Assembly: GCF_013376045.1 (NCBI RefSeq) | Contig: NZ_JABMJG010000002.1 | Span: 434,001 to 498,000 of the forward strand | DNA from: Variovorax sp. SG517 | GTDB taxonomy: Bacteria; Pseudomonadota; Gammaproteobacteria; Burkholderiales; Burkholderiaceae_C | Direction of reading: 5' to 3' | Length of the DNA: 64,000 nt | Shown here: in pieces, positions 34,307 to 44,900 of the stretch | Numbering within the stretch: position 1 is the stretch's first letter | Layout: the number at the start of each line of letters is the position of its first letter | Notes under the pieces: generated by a model | Seen by the model: only the letters and a program-made list of their open reading frames with translations | The model's database searches: none | What the model was told of the DNA's origin: nothing | Made by a program: the position numbers and the translations under genes

Positions 34307-34336
34307 GGCTGGTTAAGGGCTGGTTGAAGGCTGGTT
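34307..34336. repeat. three 11-base-phased direct repeats before wza
   Basis: GGCTGGTT occurs at 34307-34314, 34318-34325 and 34329-34336, an exact spacing of 11 bases, about one turn of the helix (AACCAGCC on the transcribed-sense minus strand). The array lies 16-45 bases upstream of the Wza start codon, in the 85-base gap after the hydrolase gene. It could be a regulator-binding array or an mRNA leader element. Confidence 0.7.
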
Positions 34337-34376
34337 TGGTGTTGGCTATGAATGGGGCGAGACCGGGATGCCTCGA

Positions 34377-35322
<946 letters not shown>

Positions 35323-35330
<8 letters not shown>

Positions 35331-36147
35331 GAAGAGCCCCCTGGAGGCGGTTGAGCGCATCGGCCGGGACCATGGCGCTGTTGGGGTAGGGGTCGGAGGT
35401 CCAGTCGAGCTGGTGGCTGAAATACGCGAGCCGCACCGGCATGTGGCGCGACTGCTGGTCGGCGGCCCACTGGGCGGTGCGCTCGTCGTCGGGGCCGGCC
35501 AGCACCAGCGTGTCGTGCAGCGCGGTGAGCGGCAGCGACTCGGGCACCAGCGCCGCCAGCTGCGCACGCAGCGCGGGCGACAGCAGGGTGCCGAGGGCCT
35601 CTTGCGGGATGGCCTCCGGCTCCTGCACGAGGTCGCGGCGCCAGGCCAGGTCGGGGATGCAGAAGGTGGTGTCGATCGCCGCCACGTGCTGCTCGCGCAG
35701 CAGCCGGGCGTAGCGGCGCCCGTCGATCACCGGTTCCCACAGCACCAGCCGCACCGGATCGCAGCGGCCGCCGCGCGCGGCCAGCACGGCCACGGTGGCG
35801 CCGAGCCGCGCGCCGACCCACACGATGGAGGCGGCGGGCACGCGCCGGCGCAGCTCCTCGTGCGCGGAGCACAGGTCGCGGCGCCAGCCGTCGAGCTCGC
35901 CCTCTATTTCCTCTCCCGGCGAATCGCCCGAGCCGTAGAAGTCGAAGCGCAGCGTGGCGATGCCCGAGCGCGAGAGCCGTTCCGCCAGCACCTTGAAGAA
36001 GCGGTGCGTGCGCAGCCCCTCCTGGCCGAAGGGCGGGCACAGCAGCACGGCTGTGTCGTTCCCGCCTCGGTCTTCCTCGGCCGGGTGGAACACGCCGAAG
36101 ACCTGCCGCGAGGCCGGCCCGAACATGATCGGCTCGAAGCGCGTCAT
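35323..36147 (-). CDS. exosortase-A-system-type alpha/beta hydrolase 2-like
   Basis: The 274-residue protein has VLLCPPFGQEGLRTHRFFKVLAERL near residue 34 (pieces: LLCPPFGQEGLRTHR) and RFDFYGSGDSPGE near residue 67. The elbow VGARLGA has Arg114 where a nucleophilic Ser would stand. From memory, the GxRxG elbow is a feature of the exosortase-associated hydrolase 2 family, so this is not a random loss. Catalysis may be absent or unusual. The ATG at 36147 overlaps the PPTase stop (ATGA), which ties it to the megasynthase genes. Confidence 0.75.
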
Positions 36148-36932
36148 GGAGCGGTCTCCATGCTGCGAGCCGGGGCGCCCGCTTTCCGACGGAGGGACTG
36201 GCCGTTGGCATACCCGCTGTTGTCGGCGGGGCCTGCCGTGCCGAGCCGGTTCGCGCGCGCCTCGGTCTGGCGCCACTCGGCGAGCGCGCCCACGCAGTCC
36301 AGCCGCGCGGGCGCGGGCCCGAGCACCAGCCACAGGATGCGGCCGGCCACCGAGAGCTCCACGCTGCGGCAGTCGGGCTCCAGCCCCACCTCGAAGCTCT
36401 GCGACGACACCAGCAGGCCCACGCCGATGGCCTTCAGGCAGGCCTCCTTGCGGGTCCAGCAGGTGAGGAAGGCGCGGTCGCGCTCGTGGGCGGGCAGGGC
36501 GGCCAGCGCCTCCTGCTCGCTGCGCGTGAAATGCTCGGCCGCCAGGATCGCCGCGTCCGGTACCGGGCGCAGCAGCTCGATGTCGGCGCCCAGTGGGCCG
36601 CGCCCGCCGATGGCGATCAGCGCCAGTCCCTGGCTGTGGCTCAGCGAGAACTGGGTGCGCGCATGTCCGGTGAGCGACGGCTTGCCGAAGGAGCCGACCG
36701 ACAGGCGAAGCTCGGCGTGATGCAGGCCGGTGTACTCGCTCAGCGCCTGCCGCAGCGCGACGTGCGAGGCCACGTAGCGTTGCCTGTCCAGCGCGAAGCG
36801 GAAGCCGTCGGCGCGTGCGCGTTCCTCCTCCGAGAGAAGCTCCTCGGACGGGAGGTCGGTGAAGCTGTCCAGGTCGACGTACCGGCACACCGGTGCGTCG
36901 ATGGAAAGCGCGTAGAGGGAGCTGCCGGTCAT
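36144..36932 (-). CDS. Sfp-type 4'-phosphopantetheinyl transferase
   Basis: The 262-residue protein has the Sfp-type motifs FGKPSLTGHARTQFSLSHSQGLALIA near residue 113 (abbreviated: FGKPSLTG, FSLSHSQG), the metal site GPLGADIELLRP near residue 141, and FLTCWTRKEACLKAIGVG near residues 182-199. It activates carrier domains by moving phosphopantetheine from coenzyme A to the carrier serine, here presumably the four carrier domains of the two upstream megasynthases. It begins 5 bases after the second megasynthase stop and ends overlapping the hydrolase 2 gene. The last 40 residues are a non-conserved tail. Confidence 0.93.
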   Translation of the reverse strand: MTGSSLYALSIDAPVCRYVDLDSFTDLPSEELLSEEERARADGFRFALDRQRYVASHVALRQALSEYTGLHHAELRLSVGSFGKPSLTGHARTQFSLSHSQGLALIAIGGRGPLGADIELLRPVPDAAILAAEHFTRSEQEALAALPAHERDRAFLTCWTRKEACLKAIGVGLLVSSQSFEVGLEPDCRSVELSVAGRILWLVLGPAPARLDCVGALAEWRQTEARANRLGTAGPADNSGYANGQSLRRKAGAPARSMETAP

Positions 36933-36937
36933 GTCGA

Positions 36938-39900
36938 TCACCCCTTGCGCAGCCAGCCGCCCAGGGCGCCGAGCAGCCCGCCGCGATGCGCCTGCGCGGC
37001 CGTGCCGGCGGCCAGCTCCGCGAGATCCGAAGGCACGCCTTCGCTTGCGCCGCGCGCCGACGAGGCGATCTGCCCGAGGTTCTCGAACAGGTAGCGGCGC
37101 GGCTCCACGCGGTGCCCCAGCGTCTGCGCGGCCTGCTGCACCGCGCGCAGCACCAGCAGCGAATCGCCGCCGAGGTCGAAGAAGTTGTCGCTGGCGCGGA
37201 TGTCGTTGACGTCGATGCCGATCACGCCGGCCCAGATGAGGGCCAGCTGCGCCTGCTCGGGCTCGAGCTGGCTCTGCTTCGCCTTGGGCGCGTCGCCGTT
37301 GGCGGCACCGGCCGTGGCGCTCCTGCCGTCGTCGCTCGCGGCCAGCTTGCGCAGGTAGGCCGCGCTGGTCGAGCCTTCGGTGTCGGCGATCCGCTCGAGC
37401 GTGGCACCGGGCTCCTCGGCCACGCGGTGCAGCACCTCCAGGTACCGCTCGCGCAACTGGGCGCCGGTCTCGCGCAGGTACACGTCGGCGTTGTAGATGA
37501 GCGCGCCTTCCAGTCCGTGCGGCTTGTCCATCAGCCACACGCCGATGTCGTCGGTGGCGCCGTGCTGCATCACGTGCATCTGGCGGGTCTGCAGGCTGCC
37601 GATGGAACGCGTGCGCTCGCGGGCGTCCTGGAACGAGAACATCGACTGGTAGGGCCCCGAGGTCTTGATCTGCCCCGCGTAGCCCGGCTCGGCCATCAGG
37701 CGCTCGAACGGCACCTGCTGGTTGTTCATCATCGACAGCAGCTCCTGCTTCACGTAGCGCATGAAGGCGGGCAGCGCCAGCGAGCGGTCGACCGTGAGGG
37801 AGACCGGCAGCACGTTGTTGAAGAAGCCCATCACGTCCTCGGTCTCGGCCTGCTGGCGCCCGCGCACCGGGTTGGCGATGACGATGGCCTCGTTGCCGGT
37901 CACCTGGGCCATGGTCAGCGCGTACACGCCGAAGGTGAGCATGCTCAGCGTCACGTCCATGTCGCGGGCGATCTCGCGCAGCCGCTGGGTGCTCTGCAGG
38001 TCGATGTGGATCCAGTGCGCGCCGCCCTGGCCGCTCTTGCCGGCGCGCCGGGGCATGTCGGTCACCGGCGGGCGCACGGCCCTGGCGCCTTCGAGGCGGC
38101 CGCGCCAGAAGGCGAGCTGCTCCTCGCAGGCGGGCTCGGTCAGCCACTTCTCCAGCCACTGGGCGTAGTCGCCCTGGGTGGTCATGAGCGGCGGCAGGTT
38201 GTGCGGGCGCCCGCGTTCGGCGGCGTCGTAGAACGCGGCCAGTTCGCGCTGCATCAGGTCGAAGGACCAGCCGTCCCAGATCAGGTGGTGCGGCACGAAC
38301 TGGAACACGTGCTCGTTGTCGTCCAGCCTGAACAGCGTCGCGTGCATCATCGGCGCGGCGTGGATGTCGATGGGGCGGTCCGCCAGCTCCTGCATGCGCT
38401 CGGCCAGCTCGGCCTCGCGCTGGTCGGCGGGCAGGTCGCGCAGGTCGACCAGCGGCAGCGTGAATTCCGCAGACTCCGCTATCGCCTGCACCGGCCTTCC
38501 GCTTTCCGCGTCGATGTCGATGCGGGTGCGCAGCGAGGGCTGGCGGTGGATGATCTGGCGCAGCGCGTCCTCGAAGCGCGCGGGGTCGAGCTGCCCCGTG
38601 AGCCGCTGCGCGGAGGGCGCGTTGTAGACCGAGCGGCCTGGATGCAGCTGCTCCATGAAGCGGATGCGCTCCTGCGCCATGGTCAGCGGCGCGGTGGTGC
38701 GCCCGGCGCTGCGCCCGATCGGTGCCTGCAGCCCCACGCCCGCGCCCTGCAGCGCCTGGATGGACGCCGCCAGCTTCTCGGCCGTGGGCGACTCGAAGAG
38801 GGTGCGCAGCGGCACCGTCACCTGGAACTCGCGGCTCAGCAGCGTGGTGAGCCGCGCCGCCAACAGCGAATGGCCACCCATGGTGAAGAAGTCGTCGTGC
38901 ATGTCGAGGCCCGGCAGGCTCAGCACCTTCTCCATGAGCGCGAGCACCTTGCGCTCGTGCTCGTTGCGCGGGCCGGCGCCGCGGCGCACCTCGTCGCGCG
39001 CCACCGCCTGCGGGGGCGGCAGCGACACGCGGTCGATCTTGCCGTTGGCCAGCTTGGGCAGCACGTCCATCGTCACCACGTGCTGCGGCAGCATGAAGGC
39101 CGGCAGGTGCTTGCGCAGGTGCACCATCAGCGTCTCGAGGTCGAAGCCGGCGCCCTGCTTGAGCGCGAGGTAGGCCACCAGGCGCACGTCGCCGGGGTTG
39201 TCCTCGCGGGCCACGACCACGGCGCGCGAGACGCCCGCCACTTCGCAACAGCGCACCTCGATCTCGCCGGGCTCGATGCGGTAGCCGCGCACCTTCACCT
39301 GGAAGTCGAGCCGCCCGAGGTGGTCGAGCAGGCCGTCGTTGCGCCAGCGTCCGCGGTCGCCGGAGCGGTACATCTTCATGGGGGTGCCGAAGATGCGCAC
39401 CGTGACGAAGCGCTCGGCGGTCAGCTCGGGCCGGTCGAGGTAGCCCAATGAAACGCCTTCACCCGCGATGCAGATCTCGCCCGGCACGCCGATGGGGCAG
39501 GGCTGCAGGTCGGCATCGAGGATCCAGATCTCGGTGTTGTCCACCGGCCTGCCGATGGAGACGCCGCGCGAGGCGATTTCCTCGGGGCGCACGTGCCAGG
39601 CGGTGGAGTACACGGTGGTCTCGGTCGGCCCGTAGCCGTTCCACAGGCCTTCCATGCGCTCGCACAACGCCAGCGCCATGCTCGGGCGCAGCGCCTCGCC
39701 GCCGGTCCAGCCGCGAAAGCCCGGCGCGCCGCCGGCCCATTGGGCGTCGAGCAGCAGCTGCCACATGCCGGGCGTGGCCTGCAGCAGGGTGATCTGTTCC
39801 TCGTCGAGCGCGCGCGACAGGCGGTTGCCGTCCATCGCCACTTCGCGTTTCACCATCACCAGCTCGGCGCCGGCGGCCAGCGGCAGCAGCAGGTCGGGCA

Positions 39901-41935
39901 CGGCCATGTCGAAGGACAGCGTCGTCACGGCGGCGATGCGGTCGGCCGGGCCGATGCCCGACTCGCGCTGCATCCACTGCAGCAGGTGCGCCACGCCGCG
40001 GTGATGGGCGATCACGCCCTTGGGCAGGCCGGTCGAGCCCGAGGTGTAGATCACGTAGGCGGCGTCTTCCGACTGCGGGTCGTCGGCGCTCGGCGGCAGC
40101 GGATCGCCGGAGAGCTGCCGCCATTCGGCGTCGCGGTCGATCTCGAAGATGCGCTGGCCCGCGTCGCCACGCCAGTCGCGCGGCGCGACCGCGATGTCCG
40201 ACGAGGTCAGCATCAGCGCGAGCTTCGCGTCGCTGGCGTAGTGGTCGAGCCGGGCCTGCGGGAAGGCGGTGTCCAGCGGCACGTAGGACGCGCCGGCCTT
40301 CAGCACGCCCAGCATCGCGACGACCATCTCGAGGCTGCGCTCCAGGCACAGGCCCACGCGCTGGCCGCGGCCCACGCCGCGCGCGCGCAGCGCACGGGCA
40401 AGGCGGTTGGAGAGCGACTCGAGCTCGCCGTAGCTGCAACTGCGGGCGCCGTCGCGCACCGCGGGGCGGTCGGGCTGCAGCGGCGTGCGCGCGACGAAGC
40501 CGGCATGCGCCAGCGGCGCCCCGACCAGCGGCACCCGCGCCGGCTGCAGGGCGAGCAGGGCGCGCGCGGCCTCGGCCGACAGCACTTCGAGCCTGCCGAC
40601 CGTTTCGTCGGGCCTGTGCGAGGCCGACTGCAGCACGCACTCGAACATGTCGAGCCAGCGCTGCACGCTGACCTCGTCGAAGAGGTCGGTGTTGTACTGC
40701 GCCTCCACCATCAGGCCGCCGTCGAGCGGGCGCAGGTTCACGAAGAGCTCGAAGTTCTCGTAGCGGCGGGCGATGGTGTCCTGCACCACGTCCAGCGTGG
40801 TGAAGGCCTGCGCGCTGCTGGCCACGTCGGGGTCGACATTGAAGGCCACGCTCACCAGCGGCAGCCGGCTCGGGTCGCGCTCCAGCGAGAGCTGGCTCAG
40901 CAGCGCGCCGTAGGTGAGCGCCTGGTGGTCGAAGGCGTCGAGCACGGCGGTGCTGCATTCGTCCATCAGCGCGTCGAAGCGCATGTCGGCGCGCGCGGCC
41001 AGGCGAAGCGGCAGCAGATTCACGCAATGGCCGACCAGGCCGGGCATGTCGTGCGCGAGCTGGCCCGAGGCGGGAATGCCGACCACGATGTCATCCTGCC
41101 CCGTGAGCCGGTGCAGCGTGGCGACAAAGCCGCTGAGCAGGCCGGTGAAGAGGCTGATGCCAGCCTTGGTGCTGGTGGTGCGCACCGAGGCGACCAGGCG
41201 CCTGTCGAGCAGGCGCTCGGCGCGGCGCGAATTGAAGGTGCGCGCGGCCGGGCGCGGGCGGTCCAGCGGCAGGTCGAGCACCGGCAGCGGGCTGCCGGGG
41301 AAGCGGCCCAGCCAGTAGTCGACGTGCGCCTGCATGTCCGGATGCGCCGCGGCGGCGGCTTCCTCGGCGGCGAAGTCGGCGAAGAGGGGCGCGGCCTTGA
41401 GCTTCAGCCCGGTGCCGGTTTCCTCGGCATACAGGTGGCCCAGCTGCTCGGTGATGACCGCCCACGACCAGCCGTCGCACACCACGTGGTGCGCCGACAT
41501 CACCAATTCGTGCTCGGCCCTGCCGAGCCGGTAGAGCACCGCCCTGAACAGCGGGCCGTGCTCCAGCGGGAACGGCGTGCAGACCGCGTCCTCGTGCGCG
41601 TCGCGCAGCGCCTGGGCACGGGCTTCGGGCTCGAGCGCGGACAGGTCGTGCCCGGCCATGACGTTCGCGCGGGGCTGGCTCACCAGCATGCAGGCGCCGT
41701 CGGGCGAGATGGTGGAGCGCAGTGCCTGGTGGCGCGCGAGCAGGCGGTCCATGGCGCGCGAGAGGGCGGGCTGGTCGAGTTCCCCGCGCAGGCGCAGCAC
41801 CACCGATTCGTTGTAGGCCATCGAGGCTTCCGTGCCCAGCGTGGCGCCGAGCCAGACTTCGCGCTGCGACGGCGTGGTCGCGATGATGGATTCGACGATC
41901 CCACCGCTCGCGGTGGGCTTGAGAACGGCGTTCAT
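36938..41935 (-). CDS. non-ribosomal peptide synthetase, C-A-T-C-T
   Basis: The 1665-residue protein contains C domain 1 (residues about 15-450, HHVVCDG 149-155) and A domain (about 475-990, core YTSGSTGLPKG 630-640, GYGPTETT 767-774, KIDRVSLP 966-973). A T domain follows (FFTMGGHSLL, Ser1023), then C domain 2 (about 1080-1510, HHLIWDG 1216-1222) and a final T domain (FFDLGGDSLL, Ser near 1592). All catalytic C-domain motifs and carrier serines are intact. The A-domain pocket residues, read by hand, are D-M-P-Q-W-G-G-V-Y-K; I know no certain match. There is no thioesterase or reductase. Its ATG overlaps the stop of the upstream megasynthase. Confidence 0.93.
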   Translation of the reverse strand: MNAVLKPTASGGIVESIIATTPSQREVWLGATLGTEASMAYNESVVLRLRGELDQPALSRAMDRLLARHQALRSTISPDGACMLVSQPRANVMAGHDLSALEPEARAQALRDAHEDAVCTPFPLEHGPLFRAVLYRLGRAEHELVMSAHHVVCDGWSWAVITEQLGHLYAEETGTGLKLKAAPLFADFAAEEAAAAAHPDMQAHVDYWLGRFPGSPLPVLDLPLDRPRPAARTFNSRRAERLLDRRLVASVRTTSTKAGISLFTGLLSGFVATLHRLTGQDDIVVGIPASGQLAHDMPGLVGHCVNLLPLRLAARADMRFDALMDECSTAVLDAFDHQALTYGALLSQLSLERDPSRLPLVSVAFNVDPDVASSAQAFTTLDVVQDTIARRYENFELFVNLRPLDGGLMVEAQYNTDLFDEVSVQRWLDMFECVLQSASHRPDETVGRLEVLSAEAARALLALQPARVPLVGAPLAHAGFVARTPLQPDRPAVRDGARSCSYGELESLSNRLARALRARGVGRGQRVGLCLERSLEMVVAMLGVLKAGASYVPLDTAFPQARLDHYASDAKLALMLTSSDIAVAPRDWRGDAGQRIFEIDRDAEWRQLSGDPLPPSADDPQSEDAAYVIYTSGSTGLPKGVIAHHRGVAHLLQWMQRESGIGPADRIAAVTTLSFDMAVPDLLLPLAAGAELVMVKREVAMDGNRLSRALDEEQITLLQATPGMWQLLLDAQWAGGAPGFRGWTGGEALRPSMALALCERMEGLWNGYGPTETTVYSTAWHVRPEEIASRGVSIGRPVDNTEIWILDADLQPCPIGVPGEICIAGEGVSLGYLDRPELTAERFVTVRIFGTPMKMYRSGDRGRWRNDGLLDHLGRLDFQVKVRGYRIEPGEIEVRCCEVAGVSRAVVVAREDNPGDVRLVAYLALKQGAGFDLETLMVHLRKHLPAFMLPQHVVTMDVLPKLANGKIDRVSLPPPQAVARDEVRRGAGPRNEHERKVLALMEKVLSLPGLDMHDDFFTMGGHSLLAARLTTLLSREFQVTVPLRTLFESPTAEKLAASIQALQGAGVGLQAPIGRSAGRTTAPLTMAQERIRFMEQLHPGRSVYNAPSAQRLTGQLDPARFEDALRQIIHRQPSLRTRIDIDAESGRPVQAIAESAEFTLPLVDLRDLPADQREAELAERMQELADRPIDIHAAPMMHATLFRLDDNEHVFQFVPHHLIWDGWSFDLMQRELAAFYDAAERGRPHNLPPLMTTQGDYAQWLEKWLTEPACEEQLAFWRGRLEGARAVRPPVTDMPRRAGKSGQGGAHWIHIDLQSTQRLREIARDMDVTLSMLTFGVYALTMAQVTGNEAIVIANPVRGRQQAETEDVMGFFNNVLPVSLTVDRSLALPAFMRYVKQELLSMMNNQQVPFERLMAEPGYAGQIKTSGPYQSMFSFQDARERTRSIGSLQTRQMHVMQHGATDDIGVWLMDKPHGLEGALIYNADVYLRETGAQLRERYLEVLHRVAEEPGATLERIADTEGSTSAAYLRKLAASDDGRSATAGAANGDAPKAKQSQLEPEQAQLALIWAGVIGIDVNDIRASDNFFDLGGDSLLVLRAVQQAAQTLGHRVEPRRYLFENLGQIASSARGASEGVPSDLAELAAGTAAQAHRGGLLGALGGWLRKG

Positions 41936-44900
41936 GCTGCGGCCTTTCCATTGACGAGGGCGTGACTGGCGGGTGCCGTGTCGGGCACGTACCAGAAGGG
42001 CTGGCCGTCGATGTCGCGGGCAAGCACGCTGCCTTCTTCGGCCGGCTTGTGGATGTCGAAGCCGGTGACGGGAATCGCGCGGCGCGGCAGGAAGCCCGAC
42101 TCCTGCATCTCCGCGACCGATTCCTTGAAGGCGCGCTGGATGAAGGCGATGTCCTCGGCGCTGTGCGCGCTGGTGAGGAAGCACGGGAAGTTGTCCAGGA
42201 TGTGGACCCCGCGGCTGCGCATCATGGCGAACAGCAGGTCTTGCAGCGGATGGTCTTCGAGCCAGCTCACGCGCCAGAGCGACGCGAAGTGGCGGACCTC
42301 GATGGGCGCGCCCACCTCCCTGCACCAGCCGGTGAGTTCCGCGGCCATGGCGGTGGTGCTCGCGTTGAGCCCCGACTGCAGCGACGGCCCGGCTTCCTTC
42401 AGGTGCGCGAGCGAGGCCTTCGCCGCCGCGAGCGCGAGCGGGTGGCGCACGAAGGTGCCCGCGAAGTAGGTCACGCCCACGCCGGGAATGGAGTCGTCGC
42501 CGTACTGCCAGGCGCCGCCGTCGAGCGCGTCCATGAACTCGCGCTTGCCCGCGATCACGCCCACCGGGAAGCCACCGCCGATCACCTTGCCGTAGGTGGC
42601 CAGGTCGGCGCGCACGCCGAAGAACTCCTGCGCGCCGCCCAGCGCGGTGCGAAAGCCGGTGATGACCTCGTCGAAGATCAGGCAGCAGCCGTTCTGCGCG
42701 GTGATCTCGCGCAGCTCGTGCAGGAACTCGCGCGGCTGGAAGTCGGGCCGGCGGCTCTGCACGGGCTCGGCCAGCACGGCGGCCAGGTCGTCGGCGTTCT
42801 CGCGGATGAACGCCAGTGCCTCGGGCGTGCCGTAGTCGAGCACGCGGATGTCGCCGAACATGCCGCTCATCACGCCGGGCGCGGCCGACAGGCCCTTGCC
42901 GCCCTTGCCGGCGCGCACCAGTACCTCGTCGAAAGTGCCGTGGTAGGAGCCGGTGAACACCACCACCGTGCTGCGGCCGGTGACGGTGCGCGCGATGCGC
43001 AGCGCCGCCATCACGGCCTCGGAGCCGGTGTTGCACAGGCCCGCACGGTCGTTGCCGGTGAGCTCGCACACCAGCGCCGTGACCTCGGCCGCCAGCGGAT
43101 GCTGCGGGCCGATCTCGTAGCCGGCGTCGAGTTGCCGGCGCACGGCCTCCTGCACGAAGTCGGGCTGCCAGCCGAACATGTTCATGCCGAAGCCGTTGAG
43201 CGCGTCGACGTACTCGTTGCCGTCGAGGTCCCACATCCTCGAGCCCTTGGAGCGCTCGATGACGATCTGATAGGTGATCTCCTTCGTGATCGGCCGGAAG
43301 CCGTTGACCACGCGCGGATCGGCCATGTGGGCCCGGTTGGCCTCGGTGAATTCCTTGCTCTTGCGCGTGCGCTCCACGTAGCGGCGCACGAAGGCTGCCA
43401 GCCGCGCCTTCTGCCGGCCGCTGGGCTCGGTGGTGCGCTGGGTGTGGATGCGGGCGATGGCGCCGAAAGCCTTGCTCACGTCGTAGCGCACGGGCTGGGC
43501 GGGCTCCTCGGCGGATGCGGGGGAGGCCTGCGTTGCCGGAGCCGCCGCAGGCGCGGCCTGGGCCGGCATCACCGGCTGCAGAGTTACCAGCGGCGCGGCG
43601 GGAACGGCGCCCGACAGCAGCGCGAGCTGCTGCCGCATCAATTCCATCTGTTGCGAAATCAGCTGGGGCAACTGGGCCTCACCCATGACGGCGCTGCCTT
43701 GCATCGGCATGTAGACCGGCATGGCCACCGGCACCGGCTGCTGCGGCGCCATCCGTGATACGGAGACCGCGGTTTCGGCTGGCGCGGCTGCCGCAGCAGC
43801 CACCGGCGCGGGCGCAGCCTCGGGCGGCAGGCTCTCGCGCAGGAAGGCAGAGAGCGCGTCGAAGCCGCGGTAGTTCTCCATCAGCTGGCGGAAGCTGACG
43901 TTCACCTTGAAGTGCTTCTTGATCTGCGTGGCCGCCTGGGTCAGCGTGAGCGAGTCCAGGCCCAGCTCGCCGAAGGGCGCCTGGCCCTCGGCCTGTGCCA
44001 TGTCTAGGCCGGAGATGTCCTCGAACAGCGCGCGCAGGCGCGTGTCGACGGACGAGCCGCCGGAAGGAGGAGGAAGAGGCGAGGGCGTTGCAGCAGTCAC
44101 GATCGGCTCCAGGGAAACGGGTGGTACGAAGGGCGTGGGCGTGGCAGCGGCGGGCGCGGCCGCGGCGGCGGAAACGTCGGAGGAAGAAGCGATGTCGACC
44201 CAGCAGCGCTTGCGCTCGAAGGGCGTGGTGGGCAGGCGCACGCGCTGGGCGCCGGCGCGGGCCGTCAGGCGGGAGAGTTCGATGTCGGCGCCGCAGGTCC
44301 AGAGGCGGCCCAGCGCCAGGCGCAGGGTGCGGGCCTCGTCGGCCAGGCCTCCGGGCTCCACGTGCAGCAGCGCGAAGGCGTTGCTCGCGCCGTGCTGGCG
44401 CACCAGCGTCGAGAGCGTGTTGCGCGGGCCGGCCTCGACGAACAGCGGATTCGCCGTCTGCGCCATCGCGCCGCGCACGGCCGGCGAGAAGCGCACCGTG
44501 CCGCGCAGGTGCCTGGCCCAGTAGGACGGGCTCGTGGCCTCGGCATCGTCGAGCGGCTTGCCGGTGAGCGTGGAATGGATCCGGATCTGCGGCGCGCTCA
44601 GCGCGACCTTGGCCACCAGGGCCTCGAAGGGCGCGACGGCCGCGTCCATCATGGCCGAGTGGAAGGCGTGCGAGGTCTGCAGCGGGCGGCTCGGAATGCC
44701 CTCGGCTTCCAGCGCGGACTGCAGTGCCGCGATGGCGTCGAAGGGGCCGGCCGCGACGCAGGCCGTGGGGCTGTTCTCCGAGGCCAGCGAAAGCTGCGGG
44801 CCCAGCCTTTCGGCGAGCTGCGCCGCGCCAAGGCGCACCGACAGCATCGCGCCGGCCGGCTGCGCCTGCATGAGAGCGCCGCGGCGGGCCACGAGCCGGG

